Shown: positions 34,501 through 43,619 of the stretch, in pieces
Numbering within the stretch: position 1 is the stretch's first letter
How the letters are laid out: each line of letters begins with the position of its first letter
Assembly (NCBI GenBank): GCA_002747435.1
Contig: PDPH01000047.1
Location: 1-64,000 of the forward strand
DNA from: Pseudomonadota bacterium
GTDB taxonomy: Bacteria > Pseudomonadota > Gammaproteobacteria > Thiotrichales > Thiotrichaceae
Reading direction: 5' to 3'
DNA length: 64,000 nucleotides
Program-made: the position numbers and the translations under genes
Notes under the pieces: generated by a model
Told to the model about the DNA's origin: nothing
The model's input: only the letters and a program-made list of their open reading frames with translations
Databases searched by the model: none

Positions 34501-36683
34501 TGGAAATCAAAGTTAACTTTCTCGACAATTTGCGCCTTGAGGCCAAGTTTGATGATTTTAGCGTTATAGCTGACCAGCCCATTCGTTACCAAGGTGAAGG
34601 CTCTGCGCCTAGCCCATTTGATTACTTTCTAGCATCCTCAGCGCTGTGTGCGGCATATTTTGTCAAAGTTTACTGTAATGCACGCCATATTCCCACCGAA
34701 CACATTCGTGTATCACAAAACAATATTGTCGACCCCGATAATCGCCATCAGCAAATATTCAAAATTCAAGTAGAATTGCCGGAGAACCTCTCAGAGAAAG
34801 ATCGCACAGGCATTTTACGTTCGATTGAACGTTGTACTGTTAAAAAAGCCATTCAAACTGGCCCTATGTCTCAAATTGAAACCATTACCAATCTGGAAGA
34901 AGACGCTCAAGCACTACTAACACTGAAACCTAATAACCGCTCCCAAACCTTTATTGTTGGCAAAGACTTACCGCTAGAACAAACAATTGCCAATATGACA
35001 CAAGTTCTCGCCAATTTAGGCATAAAAATCGAAGTGGCTTCATGGCGCAACCTTGTTCCGCATGTTTGGTCTTTACATATCCGCGATGCAGCCTCACCCA
35101 TGTGTTTTGCCAATGGCAAAGGATCAAGCAAGGCCAGTGCGCTTTGTTCAGCACTTGGTGAATTTATTGAACGATTGAGCTGTAATTTCTTTTATAATGA
35201 CCAATATTGGGGTGAAGAAATCGCTCATAGCGACTTTGTACATTATCCCAATGAGCGTTGGTTTAAAGCAGGCTTGAATAATAAACTACCCAAAGGTTTA
35301 TTGGACGAGTATTGCTTAGCTATTTATAACCCTGATGGGGAGTTACGCAGCTCACATTTAATTGATACTAACTCAGGCAATAAACAGCGCGGGATTTGTG
35401 CTTTGCCTTTTGTGCGTCAATCTGATCAAGCCATTGTGTATTTCCCTTCCAATTTAATTGAAAACTTATACCTTAGCAATGGTATGAGTGCAGGTAATAC
35501 GCTAGCAGAAGCACAGGTACAATGCTTATCAGAGATTTTTGAGCGCGCTGTCAAAAAAGAAATCATTGAAAATGAAGTGGCTTTACCCGATGTTCCCACA
35601 GAGATTTTAAATCAATACCCAGATTTGCTAGAAAGCATTAATGCCTTAGAAAAACAAGGTTTTCCGGTTTTAGTCAAAGATGCCTCTCTAGGGGGGCAGT
35701 TTCCTGTTACTTGTGTCACGTTGATGAATCCGCGCAATGGTGGCGTGTTTGCCTCATTTGGTGCACATCCGCGTATGGAAATTGCTTTAGAGCGTAGCTT
35801 AACTGAATTATTACAAGGACGTAGCTTTGAAGGTTTAAATGACTTTCAGCCGCCTACGTTTAATACTATGGCCGTATCTGAACCGAATAATTTTGTCGAG
35901 CATTTTATTGACTCATCCGGCCTAATTTCTTGGCGCTTTTTTAGCAATAAGGCAGATTATAAATTTAGCCATTGGAATTTTTCTGGCACAACCGTACAAG
36001 AAGCACAAAACCTATTCACTATTTTAAAAACACTGGGCAAGGAAGTTTATATGGCCGTTTATGAGGATTTAGGTGTGCCAGTTTGCCGTATTTTAGTGCC
36101 AGATTATTCTGAAATCTACCCAATTGAAGATTTGATTTGGGATAATACCAATCAAGCGCTGAACTATCGTCAGGCTATTCTCAATCTACATACTTTATCC
36201 GATCAGGCTTTAACGGATTTAGTCGAGCAACTAGAAGAAAGTCAACTAGATGATTATACCGATATTATTACCCTGATAGGTATTGAATTTGATGAAAATA
36301 CGCCTTGGGGACAGTTGACTGTTTTAGAGTTAAAACTATTAATTTACTTAGCTTTAGGGCAGCATGAAGCAGCTTTGGAAAAAGTCGAGCAATTCTTGCA
36401 ATACCATACCAATACGCTGGAACGCAGCTTATTTTATCGAGCGATGCAAACTGTTTTAGAAATAGAACTAAATGAAGCACTTGTTCTGGATGACTTCCTA
36501 ACTAATTTAACGCGCATGTTTGGACAAACCATAATAGATGCTGTTATTGGCTCAATACAAGGAACTATGCGCTTTTATGGGCTAACACCGACCAATAGCC
36601 AATTAGAGGGCTTAGATAAACATTTGCGTTTATTGGAAAGTTATAAGAAGCTGCATAAGGCGCGGGGGCGCATGGCAAATTAA
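34500..36683 (+). CDS. OsmC domain / YcaO domain fusion protein
   Basis: 727 aa. Residues 1-140 form an OsmC-like domain (EGSAPSPFDYFLASSALCAAYF). Residues about 170-560 are a YcaO ATP-dependent cyclodehydratase-type domain, with the nucleotide/Mg-binding glutamates in GEFIERLSC and SEIFERAVKKE. The C-terminal 150 residues look like helical TPR-type repeats. E. coli YcaO, linked to RimO-dependent methylthiolation of ribosomal protein S12, shares the domain idea. Stand-alone YcaO proteins activate amide backbones with ATP. No precursor peptide gene is visible. The stop is 21 nt from the convergent dsrP. Confidence 0.85.
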   Translation: MEIKVNFLDNLRLEAKFDDFSVIADQPIRYQGEGSAPSPFDYFLASSALCAAYFVKVYCNARHIPTEHIRVSQNNIVDPDNRHQQIFKIQVELPENLSEKDRTGILRSIERCTVKKAIQTGPMSQIETITNLEEDAQALLTLKPNNRSQTFIVGKDLPLEQTIANMTQVLANLGIKIEVASWRNLVPHVWSLHIRDAASPMCFANGKGSSKASALCSALGEFIERLSCNFFYNDQYWGEEIAHSDFVHYPNERWFKAGLNNKLPKGLLDEYCLAIYNPDGELRSSHLIDTNSGNKQRGICALPFVRQSDQAIVYFPSNLIENLYLSNGMSAGNTLAEAQVQCLSEIFERAVKKEIIENEVALPDVPTEILNQYPDLLESINALEKQGFPVLVKDASLGGQFPVTCVTLMNPRNGGVFASFGAHPRMEIALERSLTELLQGRSFEGLNDFQPPTFNTMAVSEPNNFVEHFIDSSGLISWRFFSNKADYKFSHWNFSGTTVQEAQNLFTILKTLGKEVYMAVYEDLGVPVCRILVPDYSEIYPIEDLIWDNTNQALNYRQAILNLHTLSDQALTDLVEQLEESQLDDYTDIITLIGIEFDENTPWGQLTVLELKLLIYLALGQHEAALEKVEQFLQYHTNTLERSLFYRAMQTVLEIELNEALVLDDFLTNLTRMFGQTIIDAVIGSIQGTMRFYGLTPTNSQLEGLDKHLRLLESYKKLHKARGRMAN

Positions 36684-36704
36684 TATGGGAAAAGCGGGTA
36701 ACTG

Positions 36705-37937
36705 TCAGATCAGGTTTGGACGAGTACAATTTAAATGATGCGGATCAACAAGCTCATCCGCTAAAGAGACCGGCATAAAGCGCAATATCTTTACACCGAC
36801 GGTGACGAATAATAGCGCTAAAGCAACGCCACCCAGCCCTAGCATCCATTCCCAAACAGACGGTACATAGTTGTACGTTTCACCATCAAAATAAGCACTT
36901 TGCATTTCAGCACCGGGGAATAACACTAGCGGATAAGCCTGTCCACCAATCAAAATAACGTAAATCTGCATTAGTCCACCGAAGACCACCAAAGCCGCAG
37001 CCGCTATCACAGCCCAAGAATTATTTTTCAAAAAGCGGCAGAAGATCAATCCAAAGGGCAACAAGCTCCCCAATACAATTTGTCCCAACCAGAACATCCA
37101 AGTATAAATGCCACCATCCCATAACATAAAAGCTTCCACACCATGATGCTCAGTAGCGTAAAGATTAGTTAGCTGCCGTGCCAACTCCAGCAATAACACA
37201 GCACCAATAAATACAGCCAAAAGGTAACGCAAACGATTCAGTACAACATCACCCAGCTCACGCTCAGTCAAGCGATAAGCAGCTAATAAGATTAGCAGGA
37301 ACAGGGCTAAACCCAATGCAAAAGACATAGCGATAAATAAAGGTGCCATAATTGCAGCATCATAATATTGCCGTGCGACCAAGAAACCAAAAATAGAGCC
37401 TGTACCCATCGTTAAAATCAAACGCCAAGCAAACGCCGCAAAACCGATGACTTTATAGAATGGCTTCATTTTACGATCCATCATCGTCCAGATAGACAGC
37501 ACAGACAAAACCAAAAAGCCGTTATACAGAATGATGTTCCAAGCAAAAATAGACTTAAAATTGTAATGAGTCATGGCAATGATCAAACGATCAGGTCGCC
37601 CCAAATCCAATACCAATATCATCAAACCACCGACTAATAAGGACATCGCCACCAAAGCGGAGAAGCGTCCCAGCGGTTGATAAATAGACTTGCCAAAAAC
37701 GCTACCAATAGTGCTTATATTTAATACCCCTGAAGCTGACACAATCAGAAAAATAGCAAACACATGCGGCAAACCCCACACAATCTGATTATTCATACCA
37801 CTAACATAATGCCCGTGGTGCTCCATATAGAAAAAGGCCATTGCGCCCAAAACTACCACAGCCGCTAATACAGCCAGCAGCAGGTAAAAAGGCTTGTTGG
37901 CCGGAATTTCACGGTACTCGATTGATTTAATGCTCAT
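36705..37937 (-). CDS. dsrP: DsrP, NrfD-family membrane subunit of DsrMKJOP
   Basis: 410 aa with about ten transmembrane helices; NrfD/PsrC family quinone-interacting subunit. N-terminus MSIKSIEYREI is followed by a first helix at about 20-40. In sulfur oxidisers the DsrMKJOP complex links DsrC-bound sulfur chemistry to the quinone pool. Last gene of the minus-strand dsr operon here, 26 nt after dsrO. No dsrN, dsrR or dsrS follows; the next gene is the convergent OsmC-YcaO. Confidence 0.93.
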   Translation of the reverse strand: MSIKSIEYREIPANKPFYLLLAVLAAVVVLGAMAFFYMEHHGHYVSGMNNQIVWGLPHVFAIFLIVSASGVLNISTIGSVFGKSIYQPLGRFSALVAMSLLVGGLMILVLDLGRPDRLIIAMTHYNFKSIFAWNIILYNGFLVLSVLSIWTMMDRKMKPFYKVIGFAAFAWRLILTMGTGSIFGFLVARQYYDAAIMAPLFIAMSFALGLALFLLILLAAYRLTERELGDVVLNRLRYLLAVFIGAVLLLELARQLTNLYATEHHGVEAFMLWDGGIYTWMFWLGQIVLGSLLPFGLIFCRFLKNNSWAVIAAAALVVFGGLMQIYVILIGGQAYPLVLFPGAEMQSAYFDGETYNYVPSVWEWMLGLGGVALALLFVTVGVKILRFMPVSLADELVDPHHLNCTRPNLI

Positions 37938-37963
37938 CTGTTACTGTCTTTCCCGAGTCACAG

Positions 37964-38812
37964 TCACAAACCTTGATAACGAACGCCCGTATTCAAGTCC
38001 AAATCAGCACGAATCTGCTGCGCACCCTGCTCTTTTAATACCTGACTAATACGGCTATTCGGATCATTCAAATCGCCAAAAATCACCGCATCGGGTTCAG
38101 CTTCCACACAAGCTGGCAATTGACCATGATCAATACGACGCGCACACATATTGCAAGATTCCACTGTACCAATACCACGCGGCGAATATGGACGTTGATC
38201 AGTCAATGGTTCGTGGACAAAACTACGTGCTTTGTAAGGACAGGCCATCATGCAATAACGACAGCCAATACAAATATGCTTATTCACCTGCACAATGCCA
38301 TCAGCACGGCGCATGGATGCTCCTGTTGGACAAACATCGACACATGGTGCAAACTCACAATGCTGACACATGATTGGCAAAGTAAAACGGTGTTTGGTCT
38401 GTTTATCTGTCACTTGCACCGTACGTATCCAGTGAGCCTGCTGCTGAACATTGGCATGCGGATCATTCCCCCAACCATGCTCTTTCTGGCAAACGGCAAG
38501 CATTGTAGCGCCACCATCTTGCAACTTGTGAATATCAATCAAGATGCCCCAACGAACCTGACTGCTCACCGGCTGATCCAGCGGACGTACTTTCATGACA
38601 TTACCCGATGGCTTAGACGACTTAGACGGGCTAGATGGATTAGATAGGCTGGTGCTCGCCGCAGCTTGTTCAGCAGCTACGCAACGATTCGCCTGCACCA
38701 CATGCAAAATCAGATGAGGTGCAAACGCGGCAGTGATTGTACCCGTCCCTGTCACCAGTGCCATAAACTTACGCCGATAAGCATTGATCTGATTAGGCGT
38801 CATCTCTGTCAT
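37964..38812 (-). CDS. dsrO: DsrO, periplasmic ferredoxin-like subunit of DsrMKJOP
   Basis: About 282 aa. A twin-arginine signal (YRRKFMALVTG, residues 12-22) directs the folded protein to the periplasm. Several [4Fe-4S] motifs are visible: CQHCEFAPCVDVCP, CIGCRYCMMACP and CNMCARRI. The ATG at 38812 overlaps the dsrJ stop as ATGA; the longer GTG start at 38824 is less likely. A Ser/Pro/Lys-rich low-complexity insert (residues about 62-78) follows the signal region and is unusual. Its nearest role: electron transfer between DsrJ/DsrP. Confidence 0.92.
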   Translation of the reverse strand: MTEMTPNQINAYRRKFMALVTGTGTITAAFAPHLILHVVQANRCVAAEQAAASTSLSNPSSPSKSSKPSGNVMKVRPLDQPVSSQVRWGILIDIHKLQDGGATMLAVCQKEHGWGNDPHANVQQQAHWIRTVQVTDKQTKHRFTLPIMCQHCEFAPCVDVCPTGASMRRADGIVQVNKHICIGCRYCMMACPYKARSFVHEPLTDQRPYSPRGIGTVESCNMCARRIDHGQLPACVEAEPDAVIFGDLNDPNSRISQVLKEQGAQQIRADLDLNTGVRYQGL

Positions 38813-39309
38813 GGCTTGTCCCACTGTTCGCTGACCAACACCATGTCTGCCAATGTAACATCGTTTTTAAGCAACTGATGATAAACGGCACTAATTAGCT
38901 TATGCTGATAATCAGGCTGCTTCATGACTGCGGGTCGATCAGCGTGACACTGAAAACAATCGATTTTCACACCAACGTAGTCATGACAAGTCGCGCAGAA
39001 GTGATCCTTTTGCGCGTCATTATAATGCACCGCAGAACCATCTTCGCGCGCTGCTGCAACATGACAATAAATACACTCCACCAAGCTGTGTTTAGTCGTG
39101 CGAATCCCATCCATCAGGCTGTCATCCCGATGCACATCCAGATAAACCATATGATTGCGACGCATATCGGCTGTTGGCTCAACACACTGTACTGCCTTAG
39201 CTTTGGCAGGGGCTAAATTTGTCTCTGGCGGTGACGCATCGCATCCCGCCAGTAACGGCAGCAGACCAAGCATTGACAGTAACAAGGCTGGCTTCAGTTG
39301 GCTGGGCAT
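38809..39309 (-). CDS. dsrJ: DsrJ, triheme cytochrome c subunit
   Basis: About 166 aa. Three CxxCH heme sites are visible: CIYCH, CATCH and CFQCH. The N-terminus (LLLSMLGLLPLLAGC) is a signal or membrane anchor with a lipobox-like end. The ATG at 39309 (MPSQLKP) is chosen because the alternative at 39387 would overlap dsrK and put residues before the signal; its ribosome site is weak. DsrJ faces the periplasm. It directly follows dsrK, with no dsrL between them. Confidence 0.9.
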   Translation of the reverse strand: MPSQLKPALLLSMLGLLPLLAGCDASPPETNLAPAKAKAVQCVEPTADMRRNHMVYLDVHRDDSLMDGIRTTKHSLVECIYCHVAAAREDGSAVHYNDAQKDHFCATCHDYVGVKIDCFQCHADRPAVMKQPDYQHKLISAVYHQLLKNDVTLADMVLVSEQWDKP

Positions 39310-39340
39310 AATCAATGACGTACCACGCAAATCATCCGGC

Positions 39341-40888
39341 TTAAGGGCGAGCTTGTACAGATACCTGACGCTGCAAGACCAGTGCATTGCTCACCAACTG
39401 ATGAACACTGACAATCTGATCTATCGAAAAACCGTAATAAGGGATCACCCTAGTAAACTGCGACTTACAAATGGCACAAATGGTTGCCATATGGGTCACG
39501 CCTTTTTGTTCAGTCACGTAGCGTAGCGCTTCCATACGGGGCTGTGCACCTTTGATACGTAAATCCATCAAGTCATCCGTGAGCAAACCACCGCCACCAC
39601 CACAGCAGTAAGTGGCCTCATGGATGGTATCAGCGGGCATATCAATAAAATGATTACAAACCGCCTTGATCACATTACGCGGAATTTCAAACTGACCACC
39701 TGGCTTATTCCCCATCTGCGATCCACGCGCCACATTACAGGAATCATGGAAAGTCAGCACCATGTCATCATTTTGTGATTTGTCTAGCTTCAGCTTGCCA
39801 TCCTGAATCAGTCCCCAAGTTACTTCCAAAATATGTTGTGGCACGGGGTAACGCTGATCTAGGAAATCAAAAGGTCCAGCTAAAGTATTCAAAAAGCTAT
39901 AAGCGACCCGCCAAGCATGTCCACATTCACCAAAAACAATCCGCTTGACCTTCAATTTAATCGCAGCTTCACGAATACGCAGTGCCAAACGACGCATATT
40001 CTCGTAACTACCAATAAACATACCGAAATTAGCCGCCTCAGACGCATACGAACTGAGTGTCCAGCTTATACCCGCTTCGTGGAAAACCTTGGCATAGCCT
40101 ATTAAGCCATCCACATGCGGCTCTGCGAAAAAGTCTGCGGATGGTGTCACCAATAACACCTCTGCCCCCACTTCATCCAGTGGGAAGCGTACCTTGATAC
40201 CATTATCTTCTTCGACATCCTCTTCCAAACCTTCCAGCGTATCAGCCAGCGCCATTTCCGGCAGCCCTAGGTTGTTACCAATCCTGAAGACCTTGCCAAC
40301 AATTTCATTACAATACTTCTGGCCGCGCCCGATATGATTGAGAATCTCACGCGCCGCCATTGAAATTTCAGCCGTATCAATGCCATAAGGACAAAATACG
40401 GAACAGCGACGACACTGTGAACACTGGTGATAATAGTTATACCAGTCTTCAAGCAGCTCTTCAGTCAAATCAACCGCACCCACCAACTTAGGGAAATACT
40501 TACCCGCGAAGGTAAAATAACGACGATAAATCTTACGCAATAAATCTTGCCGCGCTACTGGCATATTCTTGGCATCTTGAGTCCCAATGAAATAGTGGCA
40601 TTTATCGGTACAAGCACCACACTTGACACAAATATCCAAATAAACTTGCAAAGAACGATAGCGATGCCGCAAATCATCCAACTTTTCCAGCGCGCGATTT
40701 TTCCAGTCGGGCACTAATTCAAAACGCCCACCCTCTGCTGACATTGCAAAATCAGTCGGAAAGTGCATGGCTTTCTGGAAGTCCGGCTTGGCGATAAAAG
40801 GCCCATTGCCTTGCATGGTATCTTCGCGGACTTCCGGTATCTCAACGTAACCCTCGCCATTCAGTTTAGGTACTTTGTAATCAGCCAC
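39341..40888 (-). CDS. dsrK: DsrK, heterodisulfide-reductase-like subunit
   Basis: 515 aa, cytoplasmic face. Two [4Fe-4S] motifs (CVKCGACTDKCH and CSQCRRCSVFCPYG) near residues 88-155 precede an HdrD-type domain with the CCG-type active site (FGECGHAWR and TYCCGGGGG). It is thought to act on the DsrC trisulfide or disulfide and to pass electrons to DsrM. Normal length. Preceded by dsrM (64-nt gap). Confidence 0.95.
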   Translation of the reverse strand: MADYKVPKLNGEGYVEIPEVREDTMQGNGPFIAKPDFQKAMHFPTDFAMSAEGGRFELVPDWKNRALEKLDDLRHRYRSLQVYLDICVKCGACTDKCHYFIGTQDAKNMPVARQDLLRKIYRRYFTFAGKYFPKLVGAVDLTEELLEDWYNYYHQCSQCRRCSVFCPYGIDTAEISMAAREILNHIGRGQKYCNEIVGKVFRIGNNLGLPEMALADTLEGLEEDVEEDNGIKVRFPLDEVGAEVLLVTPSADFFAEPHVDGLIGYAKVFHEAGISWTLSSYASEAANFGMFIGSYENMRRLALRIREAAIKLKVKRIVFGECGHAWRVAYSFLNTLAGPFDFLDQRYPVPQHILEVTWGLIQDGKLKLDKSQNDDMVLTFHDSCNVARGSQMGNKPGGQFEIPRNVIKAVCNHFIDMPADTIHEATYCCGGGGGLLTDDLMDLRIKGAQPRMEALRYVTEQKGVTHMATICAICKSQFTRVIPYYGFSIDQIVSVHQLVSNALVLQRQVSVQARP

Positions 40889-40952
40889 GCCGTTTTTACC
40901 TCAGAAACTTGTTCAAATCGAGTACTTGCACGTCGGCCAGCCATGCTGTGTA

Positions 40953-41711
40953 TTAACTATTTAACTCATCACGATACAACTTGCCTTGCTTTTCCAGCTC
41001 CAAAGCCCAGCCAGATACATGGCGCTTTTCACGCGGATTATCGACCTGATTACGAGTTGGACTAAAGAAGACACCAGGCGCATGCAGCAATTTGCTCATC
41101 GGAAAAATCATCATCAAGATCGCTACCAATAACAAATGCAGCAGTAGCACAGAATCACTAGGCAGTGCTTGCCAATCAAACAACATCAAACCCTGAAAGA
41201 ATGCTTTCACCATAACGATGTCAGTATGGAAGACAAACTTCATCATCAAACCACTCAGCCCAATACCGATGAGCAAAGCCAACATTAAATGATCTGAAGG
41301 TGCAGAAATATAACGCACTCTATCCACCAGAATACGCCTCGCCCACAAACCAGATAAACCGATAATCATGGCAAAACCAGCATACTTGCCAAACGGCTGC
41401 ATGAATAACAACAAGCTGCCTACATCCACAAAATAGCGTGCATGACGAATCAACACCAGCCACAAAGCCATGTGGAAAATAAAAGCAAACAACCAAGTGT
41501 ATTTATTGGAACGGAACAGACTTGCAAAGAAAATCACTTCGCAGAACATGCGCCACACCACGCCGCCCTTGCTAACAGGCGCTGGTGTTGTAGGAATTTT
41601 CAATGGCGCTGGCACTTTAGCATAAATGTAAACCTTGTATGCCACACCCAACACCAATATCAATGTTGCGACCCAGAACAAGATTCCGTACAGGCTACTT
41701 ACAACTGTCAC
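40953..41711 (-). CDS. dsrM: DsrM, NarI-like diheme cytochrome b subunit
   Basis: 252 aa with about five to six transmembrane helices and several intramembrane histidines (HMALWLVLIRHARYF, LHLLL). It exchanges electrons with quinones and DsrK. Starts with GTG at 41711, supported by GAGGA 7 nt upstream. Ends with a cytoplasmic basic tail. Follows dsrC by 58 nt. Confidence 0.92.
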   Translation of the reverse strand: MTVVSSLYGILFWVATLILVLGVAYKVYIYAKVPAPLKIPTTPAPVSKGGVVWRMFCEVIFFASLFRSNKYTWLFAFIFHMALWLVLIRHARYFVDVGSLLLFMQPFGKYAGFAMIIGLSGLWARRILVDRVRYISAPSDHLMLALLIGIGLSGLMMKFVFHTDIVMVKAFFQGLMLFDWQALPSDSVLLLHLLLVAILMMIFPMSKLLHAPGVFFSPTRNQVDNPREKRHVSGWALELEKQGKLYRDELNS

Positions 41712-41769
41712 TACCGATTCCTCAAATTCCTCAAAGGCAAACCTCTACCGAAACCTTCTGATAATTCAA

Positions 41770-42105
41770 TCAAACGCAGCCGGTTGGCTTAGGCAAACCA
41801 GCATATTTACAGGCTTGCTTACCTGGACCATAGGGGAACAGGCTGTACAGATATTTAGAATTACCCTTATCGCTGCCCAAACGCTTACCAACTACTTTGG
41901 TCAAAACGCGAATGGCTGGAGCAATTTGATACTCTTCATAGTATTCACGCAGGAAGTTAATAATTTCCCAATGCTCGTCAGTTAAATCAACATCTTCCGA
42001 GTTAGCCATCATAGTCGCTACTTCAGGTGTCCAATCGTCCAAATTTTCCAAGTAGCCTTCTTCGTCCACCGCAATACTTGCGCCATTGATTTCAAGTGCT
42101 GTCAT
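41770..42105 (-). CDS. dsrC: DsrC sulfur carrier protein
   Basis: 111 aa. Carries sulfur between DsrEFH and the Dsr complexes on C-terminal cysteines. Both are present in the family signature CKYAGLPKPTGCV at the extreme C-terminus, so it can form the intramolecular trisulfide. TusE proteins keep only the last Cys, so this is a true DsrC. N-terminal DEEGYL and TDEHWEIINFLREYYEEY are typical. Downstream of dsrH on the same strand. Confidence 0.97.
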   Translation of the reverse strand: MTALEINGASIAVDEEGYLENLDDWTPEVATMMANSEDVDLTDEHWEIINFLREYYEEYQIAPAIRVLTKVVGKRLGSDKGNSKYLYSLFPYGPGKQACKYAGLPKPTGCV

Positions 42106-42138
42106 AATGACGGCCTCCTATAGTAAAAATTGAAAAAT

Positions 42139-42450
42139 TCAAAGCCAGCTTTGAGTCTTGTCATGGTCTACTGACAGGTCTACAAAACCTGCATAGTCAA
42201 CCAGCTTTATCCCCTCAATGACGCGATCTATTGCTATACCACGTGCGGCCAAATCTGGTTCCAATACATAGACCGCTTTGTCAGACATTGCATCCTTAAT
42301 GCTGTCAGCGATCTTTGAACTCATTACTGCGCCAATCACGCAGTCTTCGATCATGAGTACACTGTCACCTGCTAGGGCATGTCCAAGACAACTTTCCAGC
42401 GCATTACGTTCAAAGGGTGACTTATTTACAATATGCAACATACTCATCAT
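42139..42450 (-). CDS. dsrH: DsrH (TusB-like) sulfurtransferase subunit
   Basis: About 103 aa. Third subunit of the DsrE2F2H2 sulfur-transfer complex. The conserved cysteine is in ALESCLGHA; it is Cys20 when counted from the second ATG (42447), the numbering of characterised DsrH. Both ATGs share the ribosome site AGGGA. A second Cys in MIEDCVIGA is also common in the family. Cytoplasmic. Confidence 0.93.
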   Translation of the reverse strand: MMSMLHIVNKSPFERNALESCLGHALAGDSVLMIEDCVIGAVMSSKIADSIKDAMSDKAVYVLEPDLAARGIAIDRVIEGIKLVDYAGFVDLSVDHDKTQSWL

Positions 42451-42464
42451 TCGCTTCCCTACGC

Positions 42465-42869
42465 TTAAAAACTAAATGTCACGTCTTGCTCAGCCATCAC
42501 AGTGGCTAGCTCCCGCCGTGAAATAACCCGCACAGAAGGCTTTTCCACCCAATCATCTGCCTCATCTGCATAGGTGATGGGCATTAAGTCATTTTCCGTC
42601 AAGCCACGCTCTTCCAAAGACTCGCGTTCAACATACAGTTTATGAATATCATAATCACCCAAGGCATTGTAAACGGCAGAAAAGTTTTTCATACCGATTT
42701 CTTTCGGTTTCTGCCCTTTGACAATTTGGTAAACACCATCATCAATGAAGGCCACACTCACATCCTGCTCGAAAGCCGCTGCAATCAGTACCACTTCCAG
42801 CGACTCCAGCGCATACACTGTGCCATAAGGCGCTTTACGGTTGACATACATGAATTTTTTCATTGCCAT
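42465..42869 (-). CDS. dsrF: DsrF (TusC-like) subunit
   Basis: 134 aa. Structural subunit of DsrEFH; it has no cysteine here, consistent with a non-catalytic role. Typical N-terminus KKFMYVNRKAPYG and the VSVAFIDDGVYQIVKGQ segment. Located between dsrE and dsrH with gaps of 11 and 14 nt. Confidence 0.93.
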   Translation of the reverse strand: MAMKKFMYVNRKAPYGTVYALESLEVVLIAAAFEQDVSVAFIDDGVYQIVKGQKPKEIGMKNFSAVYNALGDYDIHKLYVERESLEERGLTENDLMPITYADEADDWVEKPSVRVISRRELATVMAEQDVTFSF

Positions 42870-42880
42870 GTTTTGCTCCC

Positions 42881-43273
42881 TTAGTCGCCAAAGACCAGTG
42901 TACGATCAGACTGGATACTGCCCTCAATAAGCTGACCCAAACCGGAAATACGAAAACCAGGTGCAATATTGTCAGCATCCAGCTTCTGGCGCTTTGCCTC
43001 AGAACTGTCCACCAAACCACGGCGCTGCGCAGCCGCAATACAGATCACTAAATCAATACCATGCTTTCCGGCTAATTCAGACCATGCTTTTTGAAGCAGG
43101 CGATCATCTTGCGGCGGAACTGCCAAACGTGTACCGTTATTCACCCCATCGTGGTAAAAGAACACACGAAAAATCTCATGCCCCTTGGCCAAAGCAGCAC
43201 GAGCAAACTGAAGTGCCGTATCCGCAGCTTGATGCTGGTAAGGCCCCTCATTGATCATCAACGTATATTTCAT
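42881..43273 (-). CDS. dsrE: DsrE (TusD-like) sulfurtransferase subunit
   Basis: 130 aa. The active-site cysteine is Cys78 in DLVICIAAAQRRG, the same position as in Allochromatium DsrE, so it should be active in sulfur transfer to DsrC. Ribosome site AGGGA precedes ATG. This is the first gene of the operon in the window: no dsrA or dsrB upstream, only 346 bp of non-coding DNA and a gene on the other strand. Confidence 0.94.
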   Translation of the reverse strand: MKYTLMINEGPYQHQAADTALQFARAALAKGHEIFRVFFYHDGVNNGTRLAVPPQDDRLLQKAWSELAGKHGIDLVICIAAAQRRGLVDSSEAKRQKLDADNIAPGFRISGLGQLIEGSIQSDRTLVFGD

Positions 43274-43619
43274 GCTGTGTCCCTTTCCTTCAGCTTATTG
43301 CGAACACCGCACCAGTTATCAATATGAGACTGGGTGAACAGCACAAACGAACAACAACAACCACAACACATTATCACACCATACCATCTAGTTTTATACC
43401 GCTTGCCATCCGCACAGCATGCAGACAAAACCGCCACCCACCCACTCGCTCCACAAGTCGGTCTACAGCACATCCATACCAACACACAACAGAATGCTTC
43501 TTACTGGATTTATGGGAACAGAATTCACCCTATAACATTCGCTATACATTACAAGCCGGTAAAAGTGTACTATACAATGATGAGTGGAAAAGTGAGCCAG
43601 ACTTTGTCGAATAATAAAC
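43274..43619. other. Non-coding region upstream of dsrE
   Basis: 346 bp, divergent promoters expected (dsrE on minus, hydrolase on plus). On plus, 43339-43390 is strongly A/C-rich (repeated ACAACA), so the dsrE leader is G/T-rich. ORFs here are low-complexity and lack family resemblance. I see no convincing promoter hexamers and no tRNA or terminator. Confidence 0.5.

Noticed and set aside
42139..43273. tusBCD annotation instead of dsrEFH
   Set aside because: DsrE Cys78 with DsrC carrying both C-terminal cysteines and the adjacent dsrMKJOP genes point to sulfur oxidation rather than tRNA thiolation.
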